A DNA stretch of 64,000 nt from CADCVQ01 sp038260305 (lineage in GTDB: Bacteria > Actinomycetota > Thermoleophilia > Solirubrobacterales > Solirubrobacteraceae), in assembly GCA_038260305.1 (NCBI GenBank), contig JBBSNY010000001.1:62001-126000 (forward strand), in the 5' to 3' direction. A program made the translations under genes and the position numbers. Positions within the stretch are counted from its first letter, which is position 1; every line of letters starts with the position of its first letter. Below the pieces are notes generated by a model, which was not told the origin of the DNA, ran no database searches, and worked only from the letters and a program-made list of their open reading frames with translations. Of the stretch, positions 25,390-34,969 are shown in pieces.

Positions 25390-27887
25390 GCGGGCGCGAT
25401 CTCTACCAGGCCGGGATCGAGTTCGCTCGCCGAGTCGTCGACGATGCCCGACTCGAGGAACACCGATCCCTCCGGCACGGCGGCCCGCAGCGATGCGACA
25501 GCCCTGACCTGGGCGCCGTCTGAGGACACCGTCACGTGATCGCCGTGGCCGATGCCCAGGCGCCGCGCGTCCGCGGGCGAGAGCTCCGCTCGCTGCTGGG
25601 CGCGCAGGAACTTGAGCGCCGGCGAACGCTCGACCTGCGGCGCCGCCCAGATCGAGCGGAACGTCCCGAGGCGCAGGTCGCCGTTGGGCGTCGGCGCGTA
25701 CGGCGGCGCGTCGAGCCCGAACGGGCCGGCGTCGGCCTCGGGCCATGCCGCGGCCTGCTCGCGCTCCGGCCAGCGCACGCCGCGGCCACCGATCTCGTCG
25801 AGCGTCAGGCCCTCGAGGAAGCCGATCTGGGAGAAGATCGCGGCCGAGACCATCGGGCCGGTGAGAAAGCCGGTGTCGTGGTCCAGGCGCTTGCAGAGGT
25901 CGGCCAGCACCTGCCACTCGCCGCGCACGGCGTCGGGGCGCGCGATCGCCGGGCGCAGGCGCTGCACGCGCCCGTCGACGTTCGTCATCGTCCCCTCCTT
26001 CTCGGCGTGCGACTCGGCCGGGAAGACGATGTTGGCGTGCTCCCACAGCCCGTCCGTGAGGAAGTCGGCATGCGCGATGACGGTCTTCGCGCGCGTCAGC
26101 GCCTTCTTCCACAGGCGGCGGTTGGGCATGTCGCGCAGCGGATCGACGTGCAGCAGGTACAGCGCGGTGAGCTGGTTCGTGGCGGCCGCGGCCGCGATGG
26201 CGGCGGCGTCGTGACCCGACGAGGAGACCGGCGTGAGGCCTGGGCCGGCGTTCGGCAGCACGCCCATCTCGCGCAGTCCGCGACCGTTCGTGCCGTTCGG
26301 GAGCTCGAGCAGCCCGCAGCCGTCGTGGCCGGTGGTGACGACGCGACCCGCGACGTTCAACAGGGCTCGCGCGGCGTGCTCGCCGCGTGGGCCGTGCGTC
26401 AGGCGCTCGCCGTACACGACGACCACGTCTTCGCCGGCCTCGGCGAGCAGCGCGGCCAGCGCGCGAACGTCGTCCGCAGAGGCGCCCGCTGCGTCGGCGA
26501 GCTCGTCGACGAAGCCCTTGCGGGTGGCCGACCCGGGTCCCGCATCCGATTCACCGAGCGCGGCGTTCAGCGCGGCGCAGAAGGCCTCGCCGGCGCCGGG
26601 CGCGAAGCGCGCGACGACCTTCGCGTTCGGATCCAGCGACGACGGCCGGCTCGAGGCGACCGCGAGCTTGACGGCGTTGCGGCGCACGCCCTTGCGGATG
26701 CGCAGGTCGAGCACCGGCGCGTCGTCGACGGGCTCGCAGTCGAGCACGAGCACGGCGTTCGCGAACTCGAGGTCGGGGATCGTCGCCTGCAGCGCCGGGG
26801 CGTGCAGGGCGGCGTGCAGCTCGCGCGGCAGCGAGCCGCCCGCGCGTGAGTCGAGGTGGTTCGATCCGAGCGCGCCGCGCATCAGGTGGGCGAGCAGGAA
26901 GCCCTCCTCGTTCGTCGTCTCGCCGCCGGCGAACGCGCCCGTGTCCGAGCCGGCGGCGCGCAGGGCGGCCGCCGCCTCGTCGAGCGCGCGCTCCCACGAC
27001 ACAGGGACAAGCTCCCCGTTCTCGCGCAGCAGCGGCGTCGTGACGCGATCGTCGACGTGGAAGGATTGGTAGCCGAAGCGCCCGCGGTCGCACAGCCAGC
27101 CGTCGTCGACGGCGGCGTGGTCGCGCGACAGGACGCGCAGGACGCGCTCGTCGCGGACCGTGTACTCGACGTTGCACTGCGATGCGCAGCCCATGCAGAC
27201 CGAGCCCGAGCCCTCGATGTCCCACGGGCGAGCGCGGAAGCGGTATGGCTGCGACGTCAGCGCGCCGACGGGGCACAGCTCGATGATGTTGCCGCTGAAC
27301 GGCGCGACGTACGGGTGGCCGTCGAACGTCGAGACGAACGAGTGGGCGCCGCGCTCCTGCAGGACGAGCTGGTAGTCCTCGGAGATCTCCTGGCTGAAGC
27401 GCACGCAGCGGTAGCAGAGGATGCAGCGCTCGCGGTCGATCGCGATCAGCGGCGACAGCGCGAGCGGCTTGACGAAGTGGCGCTTGGGCTCGATGAAGCG
27501 CGACTTGCCGGCGCCCCAACCCATCGTGATGTCCTGCAACGGGCACTCGCCGCCCTTGTCGCAGACCGGGCAGTCGAGCGGGTGGTTGATGAGCAGGAAC
27601 TCGACGACCGCCTGCTGGGCCTCCTTGACGCGATCGGTCTGTGTGAACACGACCATCCCGTCGCGCACCGGCGTCGAGCACGCGGTCTGGAGCTTCGGGA
27701 TGCCCTCGATCTCGACGAGGCACATGCGGCAGGCGCCGACGGGCTGGCCGAGCTTGGGCTCGTAGCAGAAGACCGGGATCTCGACGTCGCCGAGCTTCGC
27801 CGCGTCGGCGAGCATCGTGCCGGCGGGAGCGTTGACCTCGCGCCCGTCCAGCGAGAAGGCGATCGTCTCCTGGACGGGTCTAGGCAC
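25386..27887 (-). CDS. nuoG: NADH-quinone oxidoreductase subunit G
   Basis: Fe-S and molybdopterin-like subunit, 833 aa. Ligands seen: C41/C53/C56/C70 for the [2Fe-2S] cluster; H102/C106/C109/C115 for the His-coordinated [4Fe-4S] cluster; C155/C158/C161/C205 for the next one; and C231/C234/C238/C266, which would bind the extra N7 cluster found only in some bacteria. The C-terminal two thirds is the inactive molybdopterin oxidoreductase fold. The start is GTG, overlapping nuoF by 8 nt. Confidence 0.95.
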   Translation of the reverse strand: MPRPVQETIAFSLDGREVNAPAGTMLADAAKLGDVEIPVFCYEPKLGQPVGACRMCLVEIEGIPKLQTACSTPVRDGMVVFTQTDRVKEAQQAVVEFLLINHPLDCPVCDKGGECPLQDITMGWGAGKSRFIEPKRHFVKPLALSPLIAIDRERCILCYRCVRFSQEISEDYQLVLQERGAHSFVSTFDGHPYVAPFSGNIIELCPVGALTSQPYRFRARPWDIEGSGSVCMGCASQCNVEYTVRDERVLRVLSRDHAAVDDGWLCDRGRFGYQSFHVDDRVTTPLLRENGELVPVSWERALDEAAAALRAAGSDTGAFAGGETTNEEGFLLAHLMRGALGSNHLDSRAGGSLPRELHAALHAPALQATIPDLEFANAVLVLDCEPVDDAPVLDLRIRKGVRRNAVKLAVASSRPSSLDPNAKVVARFAPGAGEAFCAALNAALGESDAGPGSATRKGFVDELADAAGASADDVRALAALLAEAGEDVVVVYGERLTHGPRGEHAARALLNVAGRVVTTGHDGCGLLELPNGTNGRGLREMGVLPNAGPGLTPVSSSGHDAAAIAAAAATNQLTALYLLHVDPLRDMPNRRLWKKALTRAKTVIAHADFLTDGLWEHANIVFPAESHAEKEGTMTNVDGRVQRLRPAIARPDAVRGEWQVLADLCKRLDHDTGFLTGPMVSAAIFSQIGFLEGLTLDEIGGRGVRWPEREQAAAWPEADAGPFGLDAPPYAPTPNGDLRLGTFRSIWAAPQVERSPALKFLRAQQRAELSPADARRLGIGHGDHVTVSSDGAQVRAVASLRAAVPEGSVFLESGIVDDSASELDPGLVEIAPA

Positions 27888-29208
27888 CGGCCGCTCCCTG
27901 GATCAGGACGGGCTCTAATCCGTCGCCGCCCGCCCCCACGCCGCCGTAGGGGTTGCGCAACCGCGCCTGCTCGATGTGCTCCTCGAACTCGGCGCGGAAC
28001 TTCTTCACCATCGAGCCGATCGGCATCGCCATCGCGTCGCCGAGCACGCACAGGCAGTTGCCGATGATCTGCTCCTGAACGGAGGCCATGATGTCGAGGT
28101 CCATCGGCGTCGCGAGGCCGTTGTCGACGCGCTCGAGCATCGACACCGTCCAGCGCGTCCCCTCGCGACACGGCGTGCACTTGCCGCACGACTCGTGGCG
28201 GTAGAACTTCGCGAGCTTCAGCGCGACCGAGACGACCGGCACGGAGTCGTCGACGACGATGATCGCGCCGGAGCCGAGCATCGAGCCGGCCTTCTGCAGC
28301 GAGCCGAAGTCATAGGGCAGGTCGAGGTCCTTCGGCTCGAGCACCGGCGACGACGACCCGCCTGGGAACCAGAACTTCACTTCGCGACCCTCGGGCGGGC
28401 CGCCCGCGAGGTCGAAGATGATCTCCCGCGACGGGATGCCGAGCTCGATCTCGTAGTTGCCGGGCTTGCGGACATTGCCGCTCACCGACACGAGCTTCGT
28501 TCCGGTCGACGTCTCGGTGCCGATCTTCGCGTACTCGGCGCCGCCCATCTGGATGATGTGCGGCATCGTCGCGAGCGTCTCGACGTTGTTGATGACCGTC
28601 GGGCCCTGGTAGAGGCCCTGGTTGGCGGGAAACGGCGGCTTCAGGCGCGGGTTGCCGCGCTTGCCCTCGAGCGAGTCGAGCAGGCCGGTCTCCTCGCCGC
28701 AGATGTAGGCGCCTGCACCGCGGTGAAGGACGAGCGACAGGTCAAAGCCCGAGCCGAGGATGTTCTCGCCGATGAAGCCGGCCTCGGCGGCCTCGAGGAT
28801 CGCGGCGTCGATGATGTCCGCCTGCTCGACGTACTCGCCGCGGATGTAGATGAACGACTTCGTCGCGCCGGCCGCGAACGCGGCGATGACCATGCCCTCG
28901 ATGAGCATGTGCGGGCTCTTCTGCATGAGCTCGCGGTCCTTGAACGTGCCGGGCTCGGACTCGTCGGCGTTGCAGACGAGGTACTTGTCGACGTTCACCT
29001 TCGGGATGAACGAGATCTTCTTGCCGCTCGGGAAGCCCGCGCCGCCGCGCCCGCGCAGGCCCGATGCGATGAGCTCGTCGACGACGGCCGCCGGCGTCAT
29101 CGACGTCAGCACCGTGCGCAGCGCCTCGTAGCCGCCGCGCCGGCGGTAGACGTCGATCGTGTTGAGGCCGGCTTCGTCGATGTTCTTGAAGAGGATCGTG
29201 GATGTCAT
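27880..29208 (-). CDS. nuoF: NADH-quinone oxidoreductase subunit F (NADH/FMN-binding)
   Basis: 442 aa; binds NADH, FMN and a [4Fe-4S] cluster and is the electron entry point. GLRGRGGAGFPSGKK is the FMN/NADH loop, YLVCNADESEPGTFKDRELM the second binding segment, and ESCGKCTPCREG plus a later Cys (GNCLCVLGD) ligate the cluster. It has a somewhat extended C-terminal tail (LRNPYGGVGAGGDG) whose role is unknown. Confidence 0.96.
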   Translation of the reverse strand: MTSTILFKNIDEAGLNTIDVYRRRGGYEALRTVLTSMTPAAVVDELIASGLRGRGGAGFPSGKKISFIPKVNVDKYLVCNADESEPGTFKDRELMQKSPHMLIEGMVIAAFAAGATKSFIYIRGEYVEQADIIDAAILEAAEAGFIGENILGSGFDLSLVLHRGAGAYICGEETGLLDSLEGKRGNPRLKPPFPANQGLYQGPTVINNVETLATMPHIIQMGGAEYAKIGTETSTGTKLVSVSGNVRKPGNYEIELGIPSREIIFDLAGGPPEGREVKFWFPGGSSSPVLEPKDLDLPYDFGSLQKAGSMLGSGAIIVVDDSVPVVSVALKLAKFYRHESCGKCTPCREGTRWTVSMLERVDNGLATPMDLDIMASVQEQIIGNCLCVLGDAMAMPIGSMVKKFRAEFEEHIEQARLRNPYGGVGAGGDGLEPVLIQGAAGA

Positions 29209-29966
29209 GTTTCGCCCTCCGGTCCTCTCAAGTTCGGACCTCCGGTCGACGTTACATTTGGATCGGTGCTTTTACGCAGATGAAGTTGCTTGCCCGGCAG
29301 CGGCGGCGTGCCGTTGCGGATCTGCTCGACGAGCGTCGGCACGTCGTCGAGCGCGATCGGCCCGACGTAGACGTCATCGACGGACGCCATCGGTGCGATG
29401 TCGCAGGCGCCGAGGCATTCGAACGAGCGCACGTTGAACTCCGGGTCGCCGGCGGTCTCCTCCTGGATGCGCGCGAGCAGCTCGTCGGCGCCGCACAGCG
29501 AGCAGGAGATGTTCGTGCAGACGTAGACGCGGTGGTGGCCGACGGGCCGCGTCTCGAGCATGTCGTAGAAGGACGCGACGGAGATCAGGTAGCCGGGCGT
29601 CAGGCGCATGACGCACGCGGCCTGCTCGATCGCCTCCGGCGAGCACCAGCCGTGGTGGCGCTGGGCGGCGGCGAGCGCGGGGATCGCCGCCGAGCGGAAG
29701 TCCGGGTACTTCGCCATGTGCGCCTCGATCTCGTCGCGCAGGGTCTGCGGGACGGGTGTCGTGGCCGGATCCGGGACGACCGCGGGGTCCTTCTCGAGGT
29801 CGACCGCGTCGTCCCAGCCGGGGACGCGGGAGCCGTGGTCGAAGCGCGTGACCTCGCGCTGGGCCGGACCGGGGCCGCCGCGCAGCTCGCGCTCGGCGAC
29901 CGCCGCGGCCATCGTGGCGCGGGCCTCCTCGGTGGCCTCCGGCGCGCGTTTGCGTCGCCCGATCAT
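29205..29966 (-). CDS. nuoE: NADH-quinone oxidoreductase subunit E
   Basis: 253 aa; [2Fe-2S] protein partner of NuoF. Ligands are in VCTNISCSLCG (Cys pair) and FECLGACDIAPM (CxxxC). The thioredoxin-like core spans about residues 80-230. It is longer than the E. coli protein: an N-terminal extension of about 70 residues (basic, Ala-rich) and a C-terminal tail lacking clear motifs are extra. The ATG at 29966 overlaps nuoD by 4 nt. Confidence 0.93.
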   Translation of the reverse strand: MIGRRKRAPEATEEARATMAAAVAERELRGGPGPAQREVTRFDHGSRVPGWDDAVDLEKDPAVVPDPATTPVPQTLRDEIEAHMAKYPDFRSAAIPALAAAQRHHGWCSPEAIEQAACVMRLTPGYLISVASFYDMLETRPVGHHRVYVCTNISCSLCGADELLARIQEETAGDPEFNVRSFECLGACDIAPMASVDDVYVGPIALDDVPTLVEQIRNGTPPLPGKQLHLRKSTDPNVTSTGGPNLRGPEGET

Positions 29967-31231
29967 CGGTCGATCCCCCCGAGCACCGGGTCGAGCATCG
30001 CGAGCGTCGCGATCAGGTCGGCGATGTAGGAGCCCTCGGTCATCGGCGCGACGGCCTGCAGGTTGACGAACGAGGGGTCGCGCATATGAACCCGGGCCGG
30101 CTTGGACGACCCGTCGGACTTGACGAAGCAGCCCAGCTCGCCGCGCGGCGACTCGATCGGGAAGTAGGACTCGCCCGGTGGCACGCGGAAGCCCTCGGTG
30201 ACGAGTTTGAAGTGGTGGATCAGCGCCTCCATCGATGTCGCCAGCTCGTGGCGCGGCGGCAGCGCGACCTTGCGGTCGTCGGTGATCCAGCGACCCTCGG
30301 GCAGGCCGTCGAGCGCCTGGTCGATGATCTTCACGGACTCGTAGATCTCCGCGACGCGGACCGCGAAGCGATCCCAGTTGTCGCCGTCGACGCCGACCGG
30401 GATCTTGAAGTCGAAGTGCTCGTAGGAGCTGTAGGGCATCGCTTTGCGCAGGTCCCACGGGTTGCCGGCGGCGCGCAGCAGCGGGCCCGTCACGCCGAGC
30501 GCCTGCAGCTCCGGCTCGCCGAGCGGGCAGACGCCGCGCAGGCGCTGCAGCACGATCTCGTTGTTCGCGAGCAGGTCGTTGTACTGGTCGGTGCGACCCG
30601 GCATCTGCTTCGTGAACTCGCGCACCTTCTCGACCCAGCCGCGCGGGATGTCCTCGATGACGCCGCCGACCTGGAAGTAGCGCGTGTGCATGCGCTGGCC
30701 GCTTGACTGCTCGAAGAGGTCGAGGATCAGCTCGCGATCACGGAAGCAGTACCAGAACATCGACATCGCGCCGAGGTCCAGCGCGCTCGTCCCGAGCCAC
30801 ACGAGATGGCTCATGATCCGGTTGAGCTCCATGTGGATGACGCGCAGGTACTGCGCGCGCGGCGGGACCTCGACCTCGAGCAGCGTCTCGGTGGCGCCGA
30901 TGAACGCCATCGCGTTGAAGTAGTAGGCGAGGTAGTCCATCCGCTCGACGACCGGGATCGCCTTCCAGTAGGACTTGTCCTCGGCGGTCTTCTCGATGCC
31001 CGTGTGGACGTAGCCGATGATCGGCTTGAGGTCGCGCACGACCTCGCCGTCGAGCGTGACGAGCAGGCGCAGCACCCCGTGCGTGGCCGGGTGATGCGGG
31101 CCCATGTTCAGCGTCAGCAGCTCGGTCGAGGGATCGTCGGACGGCAGGCGCTCGAGCGGCGCCAGCGTGATCGACTCCTCGAGCTTGCGGTAGTCACTGG
31201 CGCCTGTGGCCGTGGTCGGGGTGATGCTCAT
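29963..31231 (-). CDS. nuoD: NADH-quinone oxidoreductase subunit D
   Basis: 422 aa; forms the quinone site with NuoB. LNMGPHHPATHGVLRLLV is the diagnostic N-terminal motif (hydrogenase-like), and the conserved RGELGCFVKSDGS and final DPVLGGIDR segments are present. NuoC is encoded separately, not fused as in E. coli. The first 30 residues vary between species. Confidence 0.96.
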   Translation of the reverse strand: MSITPTTATGASDYRKLEESITLAPLERLPSDDPSTELLTLNMGPHHPATHGVLRLLVTLDGEVVRDLKPIIGYVHTGIEKTAEDKSYWKAIPVVERMDYLAYYFNAMAFIGATETLLEVEVPPRAQYLRVIHMELNRIMSHLVWLGTSALDLGAMSMFWYCFRDRELILDLFEQSSGQRMHTRYFQVGGVIEDIPRGWVEKVREFTKQMPGRTDQYNDLLANNEIVLQRLRGVCPLGEPELQALGVTGPLLRAAGNPWDLRKAMPYSSYEHFDFKIPVGVDGDNWDRFAVRVAEIYESVKIIDQALDGLPEGRWITDDRKVALPPRHELATSMEALIHHFKLVTEGFRVPPGESYFPIESPRGELGCFVKSDGSSKPARVHMRDPSFVNLQAVAPMTEGSYIADLIATLAMLDPVLGGIDR

Positions 31232-31737
31232 TGCGTGTAGGACCTCCCCTCGGCCTCGTCGATGGTGAACTGCACGGGCTCGCCGCCGATCGGGAAGTCG
31301 CGGCGCTGCGGGAAGCCCTCGTAGTCCTCGGGCATGAGGATCCGGCGCAGATCGGGGTGGCCGTCGAAGACGACGCCGAACATGTCGTAGACCTCGCGCT
31401 CCTGGTGGTTGGCCGTCGGCCAGCCGGGCGTCACCGAGGGCACGTTGGGCGTCTGCAGCGGCACGCGTAGCTTGACCGTCAGGCGGTCCAGCGCGTCCAT
31501 GTCGAGCAGCTCGTAGTGGACGCCGAGACGCGGCTCCTCGGGGTAGTAGTCGACGCCGTGGACGCTCATCAGCGCCGAGAAGCCCTTCGCGCGCAGGAAC
31601 TCGAGCGTCGGGCCGATCCGCGACGGGTCGACGAGGAGCGTCCCCTTGTTGCGGAAGAAGAGCGTGTCGAGCACGCAGCCGGGGTCGGCCTCGGTGAGCT
31701 CCTGGGCGAGCAGCTCGAGCCCCGTCGCGTCAGGCAC
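31228..31737 (-). CDS. nuoC: NADH-quinone oxidoreductase subunit C
   Basis: 169 aa, peripheral arm. The conserved WPTANHQEREVYDMFGVVF and HPDLRRILMPEDYEGFPQRR are intact. Start GTG overlaps the nuoB stop by 8 nt, the alternative reading being excluded by the conserved N-terminal length. Free-standing, in contrast to NuoCD fusions. Confidence 0.95.
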   Translation of the reverse strand: MPDATGLELLAQELTEADPGCVLDTLFFRNKGTLLVDPSRIGPTLEFLRAKGFSALMSVHGVDYYPEEPRLGVHYELLDMDALDRLTVKLRVPLQTPNVPSVTPGWPTANHQEREVYDMFGVVFDGHPDLRRILMPEDYEGFPQRRDFPIGGEPVQFTIDEAEGRSYTQ

Positions 31738-32422
31738 CGGTGCTGTTCTCCGGGCGCAGGACCTCGATCAGCGTCTGCTCGTTGTCGTTCGCAACGCGTT
31801 CCTCGGTGCCGCGGGCGCCGTAGCCCTCGCGCCAGCCCATGTCGGGGTCGTCCTGGATCATCTTGCGCAGCTTGAGGATCCCGTGCATGAGCGCCTCGGG
31901 GCGCGGCGGGCAGCCGGGCACGTGCACGTCGACGGGCATGAACTTGTCGGCCGGCACGATCGCGTAGTTGTTGAAGACGCCCATCGAGGACGAGCAGGCG
32001 CCCATCGCGATCGCCCACTTCGGCTCGAGCATCTGGTCGTAGATGCGGCGCACGACCGGCGCCATCTTGATGCTGACGCGCCCGGAGAGGATCAGCAGGT
32101 CGGCCTGGCGCGGCGAGGCGCGGAAGGCCTCGAAGCCGAAGCGGGCGACATCGACGCGGGCGGCGACGATCGACATCATCTCGATCGCGCAGCAGGCGAG
32201 GCCGAACGTCGCGGGGAACAGGGCGTTCGAGCGCGCCCAGGCGACGGCCTTGTCCATCGTCGTCGTGAGGACGCGCTCCTCCATGTACTGATCGAGCTCG
32301 CGACCCTCGAGGTCGCCGCGCAGCATGTCGCGCGCGCGCAGCTGGCGGACGCGGAAGTCCTCGCCCGACAGATCCGCGAGGTCGGTGCCCAGCGCGGGCA
32401 GCTTCTGCCGGCTTATCTCCAT
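31730..32422 (-). CDS. nuoB: NADH-quinone oxidoreductase subunit B
   Basis: 230 aa; binds the terminal [4Fe-4S] cluster N2. The ligand Cys are in FGLACCAIEMM, MGACSSSMGVF and VPGCPPRPEAL. The usual GACASSGG reads GACSSSMG here, a conservative change. The N-terminal 50 residues before the core and an acidic C-tail are longer than in E. coli. The ATG at 32422 overlaps nuoA by 10 nt. Confidence 0.95.
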   Translation of the reverse strand: MEISRQKLPALGTDLADLSGEDFRVRQLRARDMLRGDLEGRELDQYMEERVLTTTMDKAVAWARSNALFPATFGLACCAIEMMSIVAARVDVARFGFEAFRASPRQADLLILSGRVSIKMAPVVRRIYDQMLEPKWAIAMGACSSSMGVFNNYAIVPADKFMPVDVHVPGCPPRPEALMHGILKLRKMIQDDPDMGWREGYGARGTEERVANDNEQTLIEVLRPENSTGA

Positions 32423-32769
32423 TCCAGGGCTCCTCTGCGCCAGACGTACACGAAGGCCGCCATCAGCAGCGCGATGAAGACGATGATCTCGACGAGCGCG
32501 AAGCTGCCGAACGCCCTGAGCTGGATGGCCACCGGGTACAGGAAGATGACCTCGATATCGAACAAGATGAATAACATCGCGATGAGGTAGAAGCTGATCC
32601 CGAAGCGGAAACCGTGCTGGACCTCCGACGGGAGGCCGCACTCGTAGGGGTCCTGCTTGTGCGGGACATCGCGCTTGGGTCCGAACGCGTAGTTCAGGAC
32701 ACCGAAGGCCACGCCGACGACGGCCCCGAGGCCCACGAACACCAGCGCCGGCAGGTAGCTGTTCAGCAC
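32413..32769 (-). CDS. nuoA: NADH-quinone oxidoreductase subunit A
   Basis: 118 aa, three helices. The loop KQDPYECGLPSEVQHGFRFG with its conserved Cys and the helix segment MLFILFDIEVIFLYPVAIQL are diagnostic. Start GTG. First gene of the operon; the 40-bp gap to the divergent membrane protein at 32810 must contain the promoters of both. The operon runs from here to 13944. Confidence 0.95.
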   Translation of the reverse strand: MLNSYLPALVFVGLGAVVGVAFGVLNYAFGPKRDVPHKQDPYECGLPSEVQHGFRFGISFYLIAMLFILFDIEVIFLYPVAIQLRAFGSFALVEIIVFIALLMAAFVYVWRRGALEWR

Positions 32770-32809
32770 CGTCTCTTTCTATCACCGATGACCAACGCCC
32801 CGATAGCAC

Positions 32810-33259
32810 GTGTCTAGCGTCACGATCGCAGCGATCGGCGCGTTTGCGACGCTTGCGGTCAACGCGGTGGCCGCCGCGTTCGCCGGCCTACGCTGGTGGC
32901 AGGTGCAGCCGAGCGACGCCGTATGGCCGCTGCTGCGGGCCGGGCAGGCCGTCGCGGGGGGCCAGGCGCTGCTCGCCGGCGTGCTGTTCGTGGCCGGCTT
33001 TCAGCCCGACGACGGGCTCTACTGGCTCTATGCGCTGCTGCCCGTCGCGATCGGCTTCGTCGCCGAGCAGCTGCGGATCGCGTCGGCCGAGCAGGTGCTC
33101 GAGAACCGCGAGCTGGCCGACGCGCAGGCGGTCGGGGAGCTGCCGGAGTCCGAACAGCGGTCGATCGTCCTCGCCGTCGTGCGCCGCGAGATCGGGGTCA
33201 TGGCGCTCGCGGCGCTCGTCGTCGCGTTCCTCGCGCTGCGGGCGGCGCTGATCGCCTGA
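32810..33259 (+). CDS. four-TM membrane protein, unknown function
   Basis: 149 aa with four hydrophobic segments (about residues 5-25, 48-64, 71-86, 127-146) and a charged cytosolic loop between the third and fourth. It is divergent from nuoA across 40 bp. GTG start. No family is recognised; the spacing suggests shared regulation with complex I but no functional link is proven. Confidence 0.6.
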   Translation: MSSVTIAAIGAFATLAVNAVAAAFAGLRWWQVQPSDAVWPLLRAGQAVAGGQALLAGVLFVAGFQPDDGLYWLYALLPVAIGFVAEQLRIASAEQVLENRELADAQAVGELPESEQRSIVLAVVRREIGVMALAALVVAFLALRAALIA

Positions 33260-33292
33260 GCAGCGCCGCCGGCTGATCGACCGCGCTCGAGC

Positions 33293-33973
33293 TCAGCCGA
33301 ACGTGCGCGAGATGACGAACTTGTACTTCAGCTGCTGCGTCGTCTTCTTGGAGTACTTCGCGACCTGGTCGACGTAGACCGTCCAGGTTCCCGCGTGCGA
33401 CTTCGTCGGCAGCAGCCGCATGCGCTTGGCGACGATCCCGCACGCGCCCGCCGTCTTGCCGAGCAGGACGTTGCGCTTCGTGTGACCGTTGAAGCGGAAG
33501 TGCAGGTAGGTCTTCTTGCCGACCGGGAAGCCGCGCACGGTGTGGACGGCGTTGCGGGTCGGCTTGCCGGTGGACGGGTTCGTCCGGTACCCGAGGCGGA
33601 CCTGCTGGTAGGTCGCCGTCGCCGTGTTCGCGGGGTTCGCGTCCTCGGTCGCGCCGATGATGAAGGTCTGCTTCTGGGTGTCGAACTTGTTGAACGAGGC
33701 CGGGGTCGTCGCGACCGCGATGTTGCCGGCCGGGTCGGCCGTGGTCGAGGTCAGGTACGTCGGCGTCGGGTTCTGCTTGCTGGCGTAGCGCACCGTCACG
33801 AGCGCGCCCGGAGTGAAGCCTGTGCCGGTGACCGGCATGTTCATCAGGGTGGACGTGCTGACACTGACGACGCAGGGCAGGGTCGACACCGTTGCGGCAC
33901 CGGCGGGGACGGCGCAGATGAGGACGCCGGCCGCCGCGAGCGCGGCTGTGAGGATGTGACGAGGTGCTGACAT
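33293..33973 (-). CDS. secreted beta-domain protein, unknown function
   Basis: 226 aa from ATG 33973, chosen for GGGAGGG just upstream and a good signal peptide ending PAGAATVS. The remainder (ALVTVRYASKQNPTPTYLTS, PAGNIAVATTP, AGTWTVYVD) looks like one or two Ig-like beta-sandwiches with two Cys. The C-terminal part is basic. It belongs to a type common in secretomes of soil actinobacteria. Function unknown. Confidence 0.55.
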   Translation of the reverse strand: MSAPRHILTAALAAAGVLICAVPAGAATVSTLPCVVSVSTSTLMNMPVTGTGFTPGALVTVRYASKQNPTPTYLTSTTADPAGNIAVATTPASFNKFDTQKQTFIIGATEDANPANTATATYQQVRLGYRTNPSTGKPTRNAVHTVRGFPVGKKTYLHFRFNGHTKRNVLLGKTAGACGIVAKRMRLLPTKSHAGTWTVYVDQVAKYSKKTTQQLKYKFVISRTFG

Positions 33974-34034
33974 GGGGCCCTCCCTGCGGTGGTTGGCGGC
34001 GATGTGCCAGAAAGCTACGTGCCCGTAGTGTGGC

Positions 34035-34526
34035 TCACAACGCGGTGGTGGTATACCGACCGCGAAAGTAGACGAGGGGATCGGCGTCCTGCAAGGGGCC
34101 CAGCCCGATGACCTCGCCGATGCCGATCTCGTGATCGCCGCCGGCAACGAGCTCGCGCAGCTCGCAGGCGATCCAGGCCAGCGCGCTGTCGAGCACGGGC
34201 ACGCCATGGGCCTCCGTGTGCGTCACGCTCTCGAACTTCTCGCGACCGACGCGCTTGGAGGCGAAGACCGCCGCGAGGGCAGCGTCGTCGGCGCGCAGGA
34301 TGTTGACCGCGAAGCGCCGGCTGTCGCGCACGACCTCGAGCGTCCGCGAGCCGCGGTTGAAGCAGACGACGAGCAGCAGCGGATCGAGCGACAGCGACGC
34401 GATGGCGTTCGTCGTCATCCCCGCGGGGCCGTCGGGGCCGGTCGTCGTGACGACCGTCACGCCGGTGGCGAACTGCCCGATCGTGTCCCGGTAGGCGCGT
34501 TGGAGCTCGCTCACGGGCGTGCTCAC
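34035..34526 (-). CDS. flavin reductase-like domain protein
   Basis: 163 aa. FMN-binding split-barrel of the flavin reductase/HpaC family: QFATGVTVVTT near residue 20, NAIASLSLDPLLLVVCFNRGSR (about 40-62), FAVNILRADDAALAAVFASK and GDHEIGIGEV. It supplies reduced flavin to a partner monooxygenase or acts as a reductase. It overlaps the upstream cupredoxin by 4 nt; the reason for that pairing is unclear. GTG start. Which enzyme it feeds is not visible. Confidence 0.8.
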   Translation of the reverse strand: MSTPVSELQRAYRDTIGQFATGVTVVTTTGPDGPAGMTTNAIASLSLDPLLLVVCFNRGSRTLEVVRDSRRFAVNILRADDAALAAVFASKRVGREKFESVTHTEAHGVPVLDSALAWIACELRELVAGGDHEIGIGEVIGLGPLQDADPLVYFRGRYTTTAL

Positions 34527-34933
34527 AGCGGCGGGCCCTCGACGACGAGCTTGCCGTACTGACCGAGGTCGTCGTGGTTGGCGATCGTGCAGACGACCCG
34601 GTAGGTCCCCGGCTGCAGGACGACCTTGATCGCCTCGGCCGTCTCGCCGGGCTGCATGCTCATCACGCGAGCCCCGGGGACTTCGACGGGTTTGTCGCCG
34701 ACCTCCTTCGGCGGCACCTGGATGACGAGGTTGTGCGTCAGGCGCCCCGTGTTGCGCACGACGATCTTGATGCGACCGGGTCGCACCTTCATGTTCTGCG
34801 GGACGATCCGGTACTCGTCGACGGTGATCCGCAGGATCGGGCGATCGGTGCTGACGAGCTTGCCCTCACCGCAGCCACCGAGGACGAGCACCGCGGTGGC
34901 CAGGCATGCCGCGGTGAGGGGTGAGCGGGACAT
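34523..34933 (-). CDS. cupredoxin-like lipoprotein
   Basis: 136 aa. Lipobox VLGGC with lipidated C21. The rest is a small beta-barrel with blue-copper ligands: H67 (GRLTHNLVIQ), C115 and H120 (YRVVCTIANHDD). The usual axial Met is replaced by Gln125 (HDDLGQYGK), as in stellacyanin, which would lower the potential. It is probably an electron carrier on the outer membrane face. Overlaps the flavin reductase gene by 4 nt and is divergent, across only 36 bp, from a cytochrome c lipoprotein. That arrangement suggests they share electrons. Confidence 0.8.
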   Translation of the reverse strand: MSRSPLTAACLATAVLVLGGCGEGKLVSTDRPILRITVDEYRIVPQNMKVRPGRIKIVVRNTGRLTHNLVIQVPPKEVGDKPVEVPGARVMSMQPGETAEAIKVVLQPGTYRVVCTIANHDDLGQYGKLVVEGPPL

Positions 34934-34969
34934 CGTCTGAGGGATTGTTCCGTATCATCTGCGCCGCCC